Assembly: GCA_016712175.1 (NCBI GenBank)
Contig: JADJRQ010000001.1
Span: forward strand, 1,240,001-1,304,000
DNA length: 64,000 nt
Source of the DNA: Solirubrobacterales bacterium
GTDB taxonomy: Bacteria > Actinomycetota > Thermoleophilia > Solirubrobacterales > 70-9
Direction of reading: 5' to 3'
Shown: piece after piece, positions 1 to 8,588 of the stretch
How the letters are laid out: every line of letters begins with the position of its first letter
How positions within the stretch are numbered: the first letter of the stretch is position 1
Position numbers and translations under genes: made by a program
The notes under the pieces: model-generated
The model's input: only the letters and a program-made list of their open reading frames with translations
Database searches by the model: none
Told to the model about the DNA's origin: nothing

Positions 1-1
1 C

Positions 2-460
2 GTGCTCTGCTTCGGGGCCAACAAGAACGGCGCGCTTTTTGGCGAAGCCGTGGTGTTCCGCGAACCGGAGCTGGCCGAAGGCTTTGAAGTGCTGCGCAAG
101 GGTTCGCTCCAGTTGGCTTCGAAGATGCGTTTCGTCTCGGCCCAGCTCAATGCCCTGCTGGAGGGCGGGCTCTGGCGCGAGCTCGCCGGTAACGCCAACC
201 GCATGGCGGCCGCGCTGTCGGAGGCTGCCGCCTGGATCGAAGGCGTCGAAATCGCGCAGGAGACGCAGGCCAACGTCGTTTTTCTCGCGATGGAACTCGA
301 AAAGGCCCGGGCTTTCGCGCGCCGCTGTGAGCCACACCGGCCGCTGGTCTTCGAGTTGGGCGGCGTCGGCCTGATCCGGCTGGTCGCCTCCTGGGACACG
401 CAGATCGAAGACGTGGACAAGCTGGTCACCGAACTGACCACAGCCGCCCACGACCATTGA
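2..460 (+). CDS. Threonine aldolase-type PLP lyase, C-terminal part (5' truncated)
   Basis: The gene enters from the left edge, so only the last ~152 residues are visible. The segment CFGANKNGALFGEAVVF fits the PLP-lysine region of the low-specificity L-threonine aldolase / beta-eliminating lyase family (fold-type I), where the lysine follows a Ser/Ala-Gly stretch. Downstream residues (QLASKMRFVSAQ, NAL, and the final small domain ending RLVASWDT..EDVDKLV) match the family's C-terminal domain. The family cleaves L-threonine or L-allo-threonine to glycine and acetaldehyde in the cytoplasm. The true start lies outside the window; the GTG at base 2 is simply the first visible codon. The gene is convergent with the response-regulator gene that follows. 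The subtype and substrate are not provable from a fragment. Confidence 0.75.
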   Translation: MLCFGANKNGALFGEAVVFREPELAEGFEVLRKGSLQLASKMRFVSAQLNALLEGGLWRELAGNANRMAAALSEAAAWIEGVEIAQETQANVVFLAMELEKARAFARRCEPHRPLVFELGGVGLIRLVASWDTQIEDVDKLVTELTTAAHDH

Positions 461-465
461 TCCGA

Positions 466-510
466 AGTGACCGCGATCGAGGCGTCGTAGCCGCCCCGAT
501 CCGGGTCACT
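466..510. terminator. Bidirectional hairpin between convergent genes
   Basis: An inverted repeat with outer arms AGTGACC / GGTCACT and a mostly paired inner stem lies just after the aldolase stop and before the stop of the opposite-strand regulator. It has no clear T-run. Its position between convergent genes suggests a shared terminator. Confidence 0.5.
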
Positions 511-524
511 CCCAAACGGGTTTG

Positions 525-1169
525 TCAGTCGATCAGGTCGCGCTCCGCTGCCCAGCGGCTCAGTTCGTGCCGGGTTGAGAGCTGGAGCTTTCGGAGGACC
601 GAGCTGGCGTGGGCCTCGACCGTCTTGATCGAGATGCCGAGCCGCCGGGCGATCTCTTTATATAGATAGCCGCGGGCGATCAGGCGGAGGACTTCCTGCT
701 CGCGCGGGGTAAGCTGGTCCAGCTCGGCGTCCGCCAGCGCCTGCTCATCGTTGCCAGTGAAGGCGTCAAGCACGAAGCCGGCGAGCTGGGGGGAGAAGAC
801 GGCGTCGCCCTGGCTGACCCGGGTGATCGCGTCAATCAGCTCGGGACCGGAGATCGACTTGGTGACGTACCCACGGGCGCCGGTCCGGACGATCGCGACC
901 ACGTCCTCGGGCGCGTCGCTCACCGACAGGGCGAGGAATCTGGTCCCTCCGACTTCCGGCAGCGACTGGCGGATCACTTCCTGGCCACCGCCGTCGGGCA
1001 TGTGAACGTCGAGCAGGGCTACATCCGGCTTCTCTCTGGCGATCAGGTTGACGGCCTCGCGCACGGTCGAGGCTTCCCCGACGACCTCGACGCCCTGCTC
1101 GAGCTCGGACTTGACCCCGGCCCGGAAGATCGCATGGTCATCGACGATCACGACTCTGATGGCATTCAT
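525..1169 (-). CDS. Two-component response regulator, NarL/LuxR family
   Basis: A 214-residue protein. The N-terminal receiver domain (about 5-120) has the acidic pair VVDDH, the phospho-acceptor Asp in VALLDVHMPDGGG (about residue 54), and the conserved Lys in GYVTKSIS. The C-terminal LuxR-type helix-turn-helix (about 150-210) reads LTPREQEVLRLIARG..KEIARRLGISIKTVEAH. It is a cytoplasmic DNA-binding regulator, switched by phosphorylation from the adjoining kinase. Its ATG overlaps the kinase stop codon (ATGA), so the two are almost certainly translationally coupled. PspC-linked kinase partners imply envelope-stress control; that role is inference from neighbours. Confidence 0.93.
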   Translation of the reverse strand: MNAIRVVIVDDHAIFRAGVKSELEQGVEVVGEASTVREAVNLIAREKPDVALLDVHMPDGGGQEVIRQSLPEVGGTRFLALSVSDAPEDVVAIVRTGARGYVTKSISGPELIDAITRVSQGDAVFSPQLAGFVLDAFTGNDEQALADAELDQLTPREQEVLRLIARGYLYKEIARRLGISIKTVEAHASSVLRKLQLSTRHELSRWAAERDLID

Positions 1170-2429
1170 TTCGTCTCCATTTTCAGTTCGATCTCGGTTC
1201 CTTCGCCCTCATTCGAATGCACCCGGGCCGAGCCGCCATTCAGTTTCATCCGGCCGAGGATCGAGTCTCTCACCCCACGCCGGTCGTCGGGGACCGAATC
1301 GAGATCGAAACCGGGGCCGCGGGCACGGATGAAGACCGGGGTCTCGACCGGCGTGATCTCCGCGTAGAGCCGGACGGTCCCGGCGTCACCGGCATACTTG
1401 ACCGCGTTGGTCATCGCTTCCCGGCTGGCGGCGACGAGCGCTGCGCCACGTTCGTCGAGTTCGCGGTCACCGACAGTGACCGCGTCGATCGGCAGGCCGT
1501 GGAGCTCTTCGACTTCGGCGGCCGCCGCCTCGAGTGCGCTGGCCAGCGAGGTATCGCGTTCGTCTCCGGTCTTGCCAGACAGCCAGTCGCGGAGTTCCCG
1601 CTCCTGCTTGCGAGCCAGGGTGGAGACTTGGCGTGGGTCATCGGACTTCTTCTGCATCAGAGCGAGTGTCTGCAGAACGGAGTCATGGAGGTGGGCAGCC
1701 ACTTCGGCCCGTTCCTGGGAGCGAACGCGTTCCGAGCGCTCGCGGCCGAGGTTGCGGGCGAGGCGGACCCAGACCGGGGCGAGCACGAGCGCCAGCACCA
1801 CGACCACGGTCACGCCGGCAAGGGCCGCGTCACCGGCAGCGTCGAAGGCTCCGTTTATGTAGAGGAAGAGCACCGCGCCACCGACCACCAGCGCAATGCC
1901 AAATATGCCGCGATAGGACCCAAATCGCGAGCGCGAACCCGGTCTGGCGTGCATCTCCGGCTCCTGAGGCCGGGGATGCTTGCCAGACCTCGGTTTTTCG
2001 CCTGCTTCCGTGACTTCGGACTCGGCTTCGGCCGGGCCCGAGAACTGCGCGCCACAACAGGGCTGCTCCCGCCGTGGCGAGAACGATCGGCCAGACGAGC
2101 GCGTCGCTCCACCAGAGTCCGACCTCGCGGAAGATGAAGAGCGTGGCGAGGGTGATGAGGCCGACCCCCGCTCCGATCAGCCAGGAGTTCCGCCCTGTCC
2201 CACGACCCGGAAGGCGTGCCTCCTTCCCTGACTTCGGAGCCACTGGCAGCACGACCCAGAGGAGTCCGTAGGCGACGACCGCGAGCCCGCCGGTCGCGAT
2301 GGTCAAGACGACGGCCGCGATCCGGACGAGGGCCGGGTCGATGTCGAGCCGACGGGCAACGCCCGCACAGATGCCGGCGACGAAGGCGCCGTCAGCTGAC
2401 CGCTTCAGCTTCCTTTGCGCCTTCGTCAT
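1166..2429 (-). CDS. PspC-domain sensor histidine kinase (frame broken near 2050)
   Basis: Two minus-strand frames read as one protein of about 420 residues. The upstream part (2429 to ~2050) is a PspC domain (GAFVAGICAGVARRLDIDPALVRIA) followed by membrane helices ending AALLWR. The downstream frame resumes QFSGPAEAESEV, passes a charged linker and two more membrane helices, and then has a HisKA_3 dimerisation/phosphoacceptor motif (AEVAAHLHDSVLQTL, His in HLHD) and an HATPase domain (N-box REAMTNAVKYAG). Removing one base in the GCGC at about 2047-2052 gives LLWR-QFSG and exactly 421 codons including stop. Without that repair the kinase could start only at ATG 1954 and the PspC part would run off-frame to 1830. 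Family knowledge: PspC-kinase fusions sense envelope or membrane stress. It lies 16 bases after the upstream PspC gene and overlaps the regulator by ATGA. Confidence 0.85.
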
Positions 2430-2445
2430 TTATCCGCCGGCTCGA

Positions 2446-3988
2446 TCATCCGGTTCGGGCCGGGGTCTTTGCCGGTGGGTTGGAGGCGACACCCGGTTTC
2501 GAGGCGACTCCGGGCTTTTCGGGGGTCGAGGAGGGGGCGTCCGGCTTGCCGGGAGACGCGGGCGTTGACCCGTTCCGGTTGACCCCGTCGCAGGCCTTCA
2601 ACGCGCGATTCTGCGCTTCGTCCTGGAGTCGCGGGTTCTCGATGGTGCCGCCCCATTCGTCGTTTCGATTGGCCTGCCCGCCACCTTCCCTGTAGGTCGT
2701 CTCATCGATGACCAGGAACAGCCCGACCTTCATTTCCGGAATCAATGCTCAGCACCGGCGACCGGCTGAGGTCGTTGCCGAACTTGCGATCGAAGCCGAT
2801 CCCGGTCGACTGCAGTCCGCGGACTTCCGCGACACCCACCTTGCCGTCGACCGAACCGCTGACGCAGACGTCGTCGGGCACGATCACCCGGGTGGCACCG
2901 AGGCCGCTTTCAATCGGCAGGTCGACCGTCTGCCCCGCACGGAACGGGTAGTCCCTCATGTCAACGGTCATCGCACCGGCAGCGAGCTGATAGCCATCAC
3001 CAGGAATACTGTCGGCAACCACAGGCCTCTCTCGCACTTCACCGTAGTCACCGTCAATCCGCAGGTCGGCAATCGAGACGATCGCCATCGGGATCGCAAT
3101 CGCGATCGCGGCGCCGAGGGTCCACAGAGCGAGCTGGTGGCGGTTGTTCAGCGCGGCGACAACAAGGCCGATTCCGAGGAGGATCACGACGCTTGCCATG
3201 GGAATCGCTCCGAGCACGGTCGTGGACAGGAGTGAAATGGAGGCCAGCACAAGGGCGGTGAACCCGGCCGCCAGGACGATCGCGATGATCGTCATGACCT
3301 TGCCGAACGTTGAAGGTGCGTCGGAACGCGGGATCGTTGCCTCTCCCATCACTTCTGTGTCTGCCGTGCGCGGACTCTCTGTCGTCGGAGCATCAGCCGC
3401 CAACGCCTGCGTCGGCGCCTCATCCGCCACAGCCGCACCGGCCGCCAACGGAGCGGCCACGGGAGTGGGAGCGTTCTGGGTCGGGGAAGGGGCGATTGTG
3501 GTCGACGAGGTCGACGCCGGGTCCGGCGCCTTTGCGGCGGCCTGATCCCCCTGGGCTTCGATGCCCTCCGGATCCCTGGCTTCCCGAAGCAGCCAATACA
3601 CGGCACCGATCGCGAGGGCCCAGATCAGCGTGCCGAACCAGAACCCCTGGGCGAAGCCGAACATCCAGCCGCCGAAGCCGTCGCCGGTGACGCCGATCGA
3701 AACGAGGGCGAGGATGCCGAGCGCTGCGGTGCCGCCGATCACCCAGAGGCGCTTGGAACCGTCGGGCGACGGTGCGGGCTCTGCCGGGTCGCCCTCGATC
3801 GGGACTGCCGCGAGAAGGATGAGGTAAGCGAGGACGCCGATGCCGCCGAAGATGATGCTGATCACGAAACCGATCCGGACGATGGCTGGATCGATGTTCA
3901 GGTGGTTGGCGATACCGGCCGCGACGCCGCCGATGAAGCGGTCGTCGCGGGACCGGGTGAGCCTTTTGTTTTCAGTAGTTGAGTTCAT
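2446..3988 (-). CDS. PspC-domain membrane protein with LiaF-like C-terminus (frame broken near 2737)
   Basis: About 513 residues after repair. Residues ~10-65 form a PspC domain (DRFIGGVAAGIANHLNIDPAIVRIGF). Several membrane helices and a long Ala/Pro/Thr-rich linker (about 150-220) follow, then three or more further helices, and a C-terminal extracytoplasmic-type beta domain (MTVDMRDYPFRAGQ..VDLPIESGLGATRVIVPDDVCVSG) resembling the cell-wall-stress LiaF/DUF2154 group. The frame stops at 2702 after VLSIDSG. The neighbouring frame continues naturally as PEMKVGLFLVIDETTYREGGG to 2446. Deleting one T in GATTCCGG at about 2735-2738 joins them as SIDPEMKVG. First gene of the PspC / kinase / regulator operon and divergent from the MerR gene. 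Confidence 0.78.
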
Positions 3989-4077
3989 GGGGCAAGCCTC
4001 AGGCTTCGGGTGGTTCCTGTCTATTGGGAATGACCCTTACCGGACCCCGGGGGTCAGCCCTTACGATCATTTCACCG

Positions 4078-4884
4078 ATGTCCCAGACGAACACAGAACC
4101 CCAGGCCGGAGCCGAGGTCGAACCCGAGGCCGGATTGACCGGCATCACGATCGAGGATCTCGCCCAGCGGACCGGCATGACCGTGCGAAACATCCGCGCG
4201 CACCAGTCGCGTGGTCTGCTCGATCCGCCCGAAGTCGTCGGCCGCACCGGCTTCTACAACGAAGAACACATCGGCCGGATCGCCCTGATCCGCGAACTCC
4301 AGGAAGAAGGCTTCAACCTCGAGGCGATCCGCCGCATCATCGATTCCGCCCGCGGCTCCTCCGGCGACCTGCTCGACTTCACCCGCACTGCCCGGGCACC
4401 ATTCGAGAGCGAACAGCCCGAGATCATCGAAGCGGCCGAACTCGCCGCCCCCTGGGGGGAAGGAACCCTCGACCGCGAGCAGATGAAACGGGTCGAAGAG
4501 CTCGGTCTGATGCGTCCGATCGGCGGTGGCCGATACGAAATTCTGAGTCCGACGCTCTATGCAGCCGGCGTCGAGATGGTTGAATTCGGCGTGCAGTCGG
4601 CGGACGCGCTCGAAACGATGGAGCGGCTGAAGGTCCGCTCGGACGCGGTCGCCAACGTCTTCATCGAGCTCTTTGTCGAACAGATCTGGAAGCCGTTCGA
4701 CCAGGCCGGGCGGCCCCGGGAAGAGTGGCCGCGCATCCAGGAAGCACTGACCAGGCTGCGTCCACTCGCCTCCGACGCATTCCTCGCCGCCTTCCAGATC
4801 GCGATGGAAGAAGGCTCCGAGCGGGCGATCAGTGAAGGCATCCGCCGCGATATACGCAAGGCCGAAACCGAACGGCTTCGGTAA
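4078..4884 (+). CDS. MerR-family transcriptional regulator
   Basis: A 268-residue protein started at the ATG reading MSQTNTEPQ. The open frame extends further upstream but without family similarity. Residues ~22-95 form a MerR winged helix-turn-helix (ITIEDLAQRTGMTVRNIRAHQSRGLLDPPEVVGRTGFY, then HIGRIALIRELQEEGFNLEAIRRII). The remaining ~165 residues are a helical effector or dimerisation domain that I do not recognise; no metal-binding Cys cluster is visible. It is transcribed divergently from the PspC operon across an ~89-bp gap, so it may control that operon or itself. Followed closely by tRNA-Thr. Confidence 0.88.
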   Translation: MSQTNTEPQAGAEVEPEAGLTGITIEDLAQRTGMTVRNIRAHQSRGLLDPPEVVGRTGFYNEEHIGRIALIRELQEEGFNLEAIRRIIDSARGSSGDLLDFTRTARAPFESEQPEIIEAAELAAPWGEGTLDREQMKRVEELGLMRPIGGGRYEILSPTLYAAGVEMVEFGVQSADALETMERLKVRSDAVANVFIELFVEQIWKPFDQAGRPREEWPRIQEALTRLRPLASDAFLAAFQIAMEEGSERAISEGIRRDIRKAETERLR

Positions 4885-4897
4885 TCTGCCCTCCTTC

Positions 4898-4970
<73 letters not shown>

Positions 4971-5027
4971 CTGCTGTGCCTTGAGGTTCCCTAAAGAAAG
5001 CAAAAGTAGAGTCTTTTGTTCACTGCC

Positions 5028-5609
5028 GTGACTGGAACCGATTCGACACTAGCTCCCAGTGATCCCAATCTCGGTCCCGGCCCCAGGGTCCTGATCGTAG
5101 TTGGCGTCGCTCTCCTCGCCGGAATTTCCGTCTGGTTCCTGACTGGGTGCAATCGCGACGCGGGCGGTGAAGTGATGATTGGTGCAGCCAACGGCGCCCA
5201 AATCGTTTCGGCCGATGACCTCGAGGGCATCCCCGATGAAGTCGGGCACAGTGTCTACTGGGCCGGCGAACAGCCGAACACCGAGATCGAATTCAGCGAC
5301 GACGAATCCGGCAACGTCCACCTGCGGTACCTGACCGGCGGCGCCGAAGCCGGAACCGCCGACCAGTTCCTGAACGTCGGGTCGTACCCGTTCGAAGGCG
5401 CCTTCGCGGCGACCAAGGCGCTGGCGAACCAGTCCCCCCGGATACCTGTGCCGATCGACGGCGGCGTCGGTTTCTACGACCCGAAGAATCCCTTCAGCAT
5501 CATCATGGCGTTCCCGGACGAGCCCAATCTCCAAATCGAGGTTTACCACCCGGAGAAGAACGCAGCGCTCGATGTCGTCCGCAGTGGCGATATCGTCCCC
5601 TTGCCCTGA
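5028..5609 (+). CDS. Hypothetical membrane-anchored or lipoprotein
   Basis: 193 residues from GTG 5028; TTG 5016 is an alternative start four codons earlier. A ~20-residue polar N-terminus precedes a hydrophobic segment (VLIVVGVALLAGISVWFLTGC). It ends in LTGC, which fits a lipobox, although the long n-region also allows a simple membrane anchor. The exported part (about 42-193) is acidic and resembles no family I know. It contains VYWAGEQPNTEIEF, a Gly/Ala stretch and the end region FSIIMAFPDEPNLQIEVYHPE. It lies between tRNA-Thr and the large membrane protein, whose reading frame overlaps its stop codon, so the two are probably co-transcribed. Confidence 0.7.
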   Translation: MTGTDSTLAPSDPNLGPGPRVLIVVGVALLAGISVWFLTGCNRDAGGEVMIGAANGAQIVSADDLEGIPDEVGHSVYWAGEQPNTEIEFSDDESGNVHLRYLTGGAEAGTADQFLNVGSYPFEGAFAATKALANQSPRIPVPIDGGVGFYDPKNPFSIIMAFPDEPNLQIEVYHPEKNAALDVVRSGDIVPLP

Positions 5610-5665
5610 TTCTCGCCTGGTTAATCTTCCCGCTCGTCCTCGTCGCTCTGAGCGTCGGCTTCGGC

Positions 5666-8080
5666 TTGCTGCTCGAGCGGATCATGGGCCGCCGCATGCC
5701 TGGCCCGCTGCTGCCCGCGGCCGGCTTCGCCGCAATCATCGCGGCAGGAGGGCTGATCACCTGTTTCAGCGGCCTCGCCCACTTCACGACCTCGGCGATC
5801 GCGGCCCTGGCAGTTGCCGGTTTCGTCACGAACTGGCCCTTCAAGAACGGCCGGTCGATCTCGATCTGGCCGGTGATCGGCGCCGCTCTGGTCTTCTTCG
5901 TCTACGGGGCGCCGGTCATCTTCTCCGGGGACGCGACCTTCGCCGGTTACGTGAAGCTCGACGACACCTCCACCTGGCTCGCCTTCACTGACCACGTGCT
6001 CACCTACGGCCACTCGACTGCCGGCATCCCACCGTCGAGTTACGAAGCCACGGTCCAGATCAACCTCTCGGCCGGATATCCACTCGGCTCCTTCATCCCC
6101 CTGGCGGTCGGTCACGAGACGACCGGCCAGGACTCCGCCTGGCTCTTCCAGCCGTACCTGGCGCTGATGGCGGCGATGATGTCGCTGGTCTTCTTCGAGC
6201 TGGTCAAGCCGATAGTCAACGACGTCCGGATCCGTTCAGCCGCTGTCTTCATCGCCGCCCAGCCGGCACTCTTGGTCGGCTACTCGCTCTGGGGCGGGAT
6301 CAAGGAAGTAGCGACTGCTTTGATCGTCTCGGTCCTGGCCGCGACCGCCATCTGGCTGATTGGTCCGGGTGGCTGGCGTTCCATCCGCTCGACAACTCCC
6401 GGAGTAATCGTGTCGGGAGCTGCTCTGATCGGCGTAATGGGCGCCGGTGGAGCCCCCTGGCTCGTGGCCGTGGTCCTTGGTGTCGTGCTGCTGATGGCGG
6501 CCCGGCTTCTCTGGCAATGGCGGAGCCCGGACAGCGTCGATCGGGACCTGATCAAGACTTATCTGGCGCGGGCCGCCGTGGTCATCGGCGGTGTCGTGCT
6601 GATCGGCCTGCCGACGGTTCTTGCCGCGGGGCAACTCTTTTCACCGAACCAGGGCCCGCTCACCAATACGACCGAGATGGGCAACCTGATCAAGGTGCTC
6701 AGCGTGGCCCAGTTCGCCGGTCCCTGGCCAGTCGGTGATTTCCGGATCGATCCCGATTCGGGATACCTCACCTTCGTTCTGATCGCGACCACGGTCATCG
6801 CCTGGATCTTCGGAATCTGGGCCTCGGTGAAGAGCCGCGCCTGGGGGCTGCTGCTATTCGCGTTCGGCTGCGGACTGGGCTCGTTTCTCGTCTGGTACAT
6901 CGGTTCGCCGTGGATTCAGGGCAAGGCGCTTGCCACCGGCACGGCGTCCTTCCTGGTCATCGCGATGGCCGGCATCGTGGCGCTCGTGACCCCGCGTGAC
7001 TGGATTCAACGGGGCGGATCGGAGACGGCGAAATGGATCGCGTGGCCGTTCACGCTGGTCCTCGGCTGCCTCCTCCTAGTCGTGCCGGTCGGGGTGCTCG
7101 CTTCGAACGCGCTGCAGTACCACGAGGCTTACCTCGCGCCGCGTGGCCAGCTCGCCGAGCTCTCTGACATCGGAGGGGATTTCGCCGGACAGGGACCGAC
7201 CCTGATGACCGAGTACCAGGCTTACGGCGTGCGGCATTTCCTGCGGCTGATGGACGCCGAAGGTGCATCCGAGCTGCGCCGCCGACAGATCCCGCGGCGG
7301 GACGGGACCGAGGTCGAAAAGGGCGCCTGGTCGGATACGGATGAACTCGAGCTGAGCCCGGATCTGGAAGGCCTCCTGACCTACCGCACCCTGGTCCTTC
7401 GCCGGTCCCCGGGGCAGAGCCGGCCGCCCTCTCCCTACGAACTGGTCAAAGAAGGCGACTACTACGAAGTCTGGCAGCGACCGGAGGATTTCGATCCCGC
7501 TGAGATCATCGCCCACGTGCCCCTGGGCAACGCGCTTGATCCGGCGGCAGTCCCCACCTGTAACAAGGTCAGGTCGGTGGCGGCCAAGGCCGGGCCTGGC
7601 GGCAGGGTGGCCGCGGTGACCCGGGCTCCGAACGGAGTCGGCAAGATCACCACTTACCCGGACGGGTGGATCCCCGACCCGGCCAACGGAACGGTCACGC
7701 CGACTTCAGACGGGACCGCATCGGCCACCATCGATGTTCCGTCGAGTGGCGAGTACGACGTCTTCGTTGGCGGTTCGGCCCGCGGCAAGGTGACCCTGGG
7801 AATCGGTGGAATCCCGATGGGCTCGATCCGCAATCGCCTGAACAACAACGCCCAGTACATCGAGTTCGGCAAGTTCGACCTCGGCACGGGTCCGCAGGAG
7901 GCGGTCCTCAAGTACGAGCAGGGGGGAGCGCTGCGCCCGGCGACCGGCGGATACCCGTTCGGTCTCGGCCCGGTCGTCGTCTCGCCGGTCCGGAACGGCA
8001 CCAAGGTGACTTCCCTCCCGGCCAGTCAGGCGGGTCGGCTTTGCGGGCAGCGCCTCGACTGGATCGAAGCCCTGCGCTGA
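5666..8080 (+). CDS. Large polytopic membrane protein with exported C-terminal domain
   Basis: At least 804 residues. Residues ~1-480 contain about ten or more hydrophobic helices with short loops. Residues ~485-804 are hydrophilic and probably extracytoplasmic, including a beta-rich region (about 650-780, ATIDVPSSGEYDVFVGGSARGKV) like a carbohydrate-binding or galactose-binding module. The layout resembles GT-C-type envelope glycan enzymes, but I see no decisive motif and give no function. The start is uncertain: TTG 5666 is the first standard start, yet the frame is open and strongly membrane-like upstream (LILAWLIFPLVLVALSVG) back to a CTG at 5606 that overlaps the previous stop as CTGA. 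Confidence 0.8.
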   Translation: MLLERIMGRRMPGPLLPAAGFAAIIAAGGLITCFSGLAHFTTSAIAALAVAGFVTNWPFKNGRSISIWPVIGAALVFFVYGAPVIFSGDATFAGYVKLDDTSTWLAFTDHVLTYGHSTAGIPPSSYEATVQINLSAGYPLGSFIPLAVGHETTGQDSAWLFQPYLALMAAMMSLVFFELVKPIVNDVRIRSAAVFIAAQPALLVGYSLWGGIKEVATALIVSVLAATAIWLIGPGGWRSIRSTTPGVIVSGAALIGVMGAGGAPWLVAVVLGVVLLMAARLLWQWRSPDSVDRDLIKTYLARAAVVIGGVVLIGLPTVLAAGQLFSPNQGPLTNTTEMGNLIKVLSVAQFAGPWPVGDFRIDPDSGYLTFVLIATTVIAWIFGIWASVKSRAWGLLLFAFGCGLGSFLVWYIGSPWIQGKALATGTASFLVIAMAGIVALVTPRDWIQRGGSETAKWIAWPFTLVLGCLLLVVPVGVLASNALQYHEAYLAPRGQLAELSDIGGDFAGQGPTLMTEYQAYGVRHFLRLMDAEGASELRRRQIPRRDGTEVEKGAWSDTDELELSPDLEGLLTYRTLVLRRSPGQSRPPSPYELVKEGDYYEVWQRPEDFDPAEIIAHVPLGNALDPAAVPTCNKVRSVAAKAGPGGRVAAVTRAPNGVGKITTYPDGWIPDPANGTVTPTSDGTASATIDVPSSGEYDVFVGGSARGKVTLGIGGIPMGSIRNRLNNNAQYIEFGKFDLGTGPQEAVLKYEQGGALRPATGGYPFGLGPVVVSPVRNGTKVTSLPASQAGRLCGQRLDWIEALR

Positions 8081-8588
8081 GCGGATCTTCTTCGGCGCAT
8101 GAGCAGGACCCCTGACGATGCCGTCGAAGTATGTCCTTGTGGATCGTTGCCATTTGGCTTTCCGGCAGCGCTTCTGAGATCTGACGATCTGACAGACATC
8201 GCGTCGGTCATCATGTCATTTCGCCTGATTCGACAGTTGGCGCGGACTCGCGGAGACAACCAGGGGGGTGGAGTCCGTACGACCGTGGTCCCAACGGCGC
8301 AACCCATGGACACAAACAGTCGGGTAGCTCAATGACACGAACTCCGATTTGTGTGATATACATCCCGCCAGCTATTCAGGGAGAGATCGGCTAAGGGGCC
8401 GATCGATATTGGAGCCGTCGGGAGACGGCCAAGGAGAGTCACCAGAGTTGTCCAATCAAGTTGCCTTTGGGAGAAGCGGTTCGTTCGGCCTTTGCGGGCT
8501 GGATCAACGGCCTACGCCTGAGCAACTGACGTCAGACGGGGAGAAAATTCGTATGTCAGGGAGCACATTGTCTAGAGGAGGAGTAACG
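8081..8588 (+). other. 508-bp intergenic region: promoter and structured 5' leader
   Basis: No credible gene; the one open frame at 8099-8335 has no ribosome-binding site and no recognisable sequence. It holds a putative promoter at 8332-8362 and then ~225 bases of leader with two strong hairpins: GATCGGC-taagg-GCCGATC at about 8387-8406 and GCCGTC-ggga-GACGGC at about 8414-8430. It ends in the strong ribosome-binding site AGAGGAGG before GTG 8589. I do not recognise a known riboswitch class. Confidence 0.6.
8332..8362 (+). promoter_or_regulatory. Candidate promoter for the surface-protein cluster
   Basis: ATGACA (8332-8337) and TATACA (8357-8362, preceded by TGTGA) are separated by 19 bases. 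The -10 match is good; the spacing is long. The predicted transcript would carry the structured leader. Confidence 0.4.

Noticed and set aside
1217..2137. 306-codon plus-strand frame across the histidine kinase
   Set aside because: Shadow of the kinase; no domain, and low-complexity Arg/His-rich sequence.
8099..8335. 78-codon frame in the leader region
   Set aside because: No Shine-Dalgarno, no motif and no homology I recognise; it overlaps the putative promoter.
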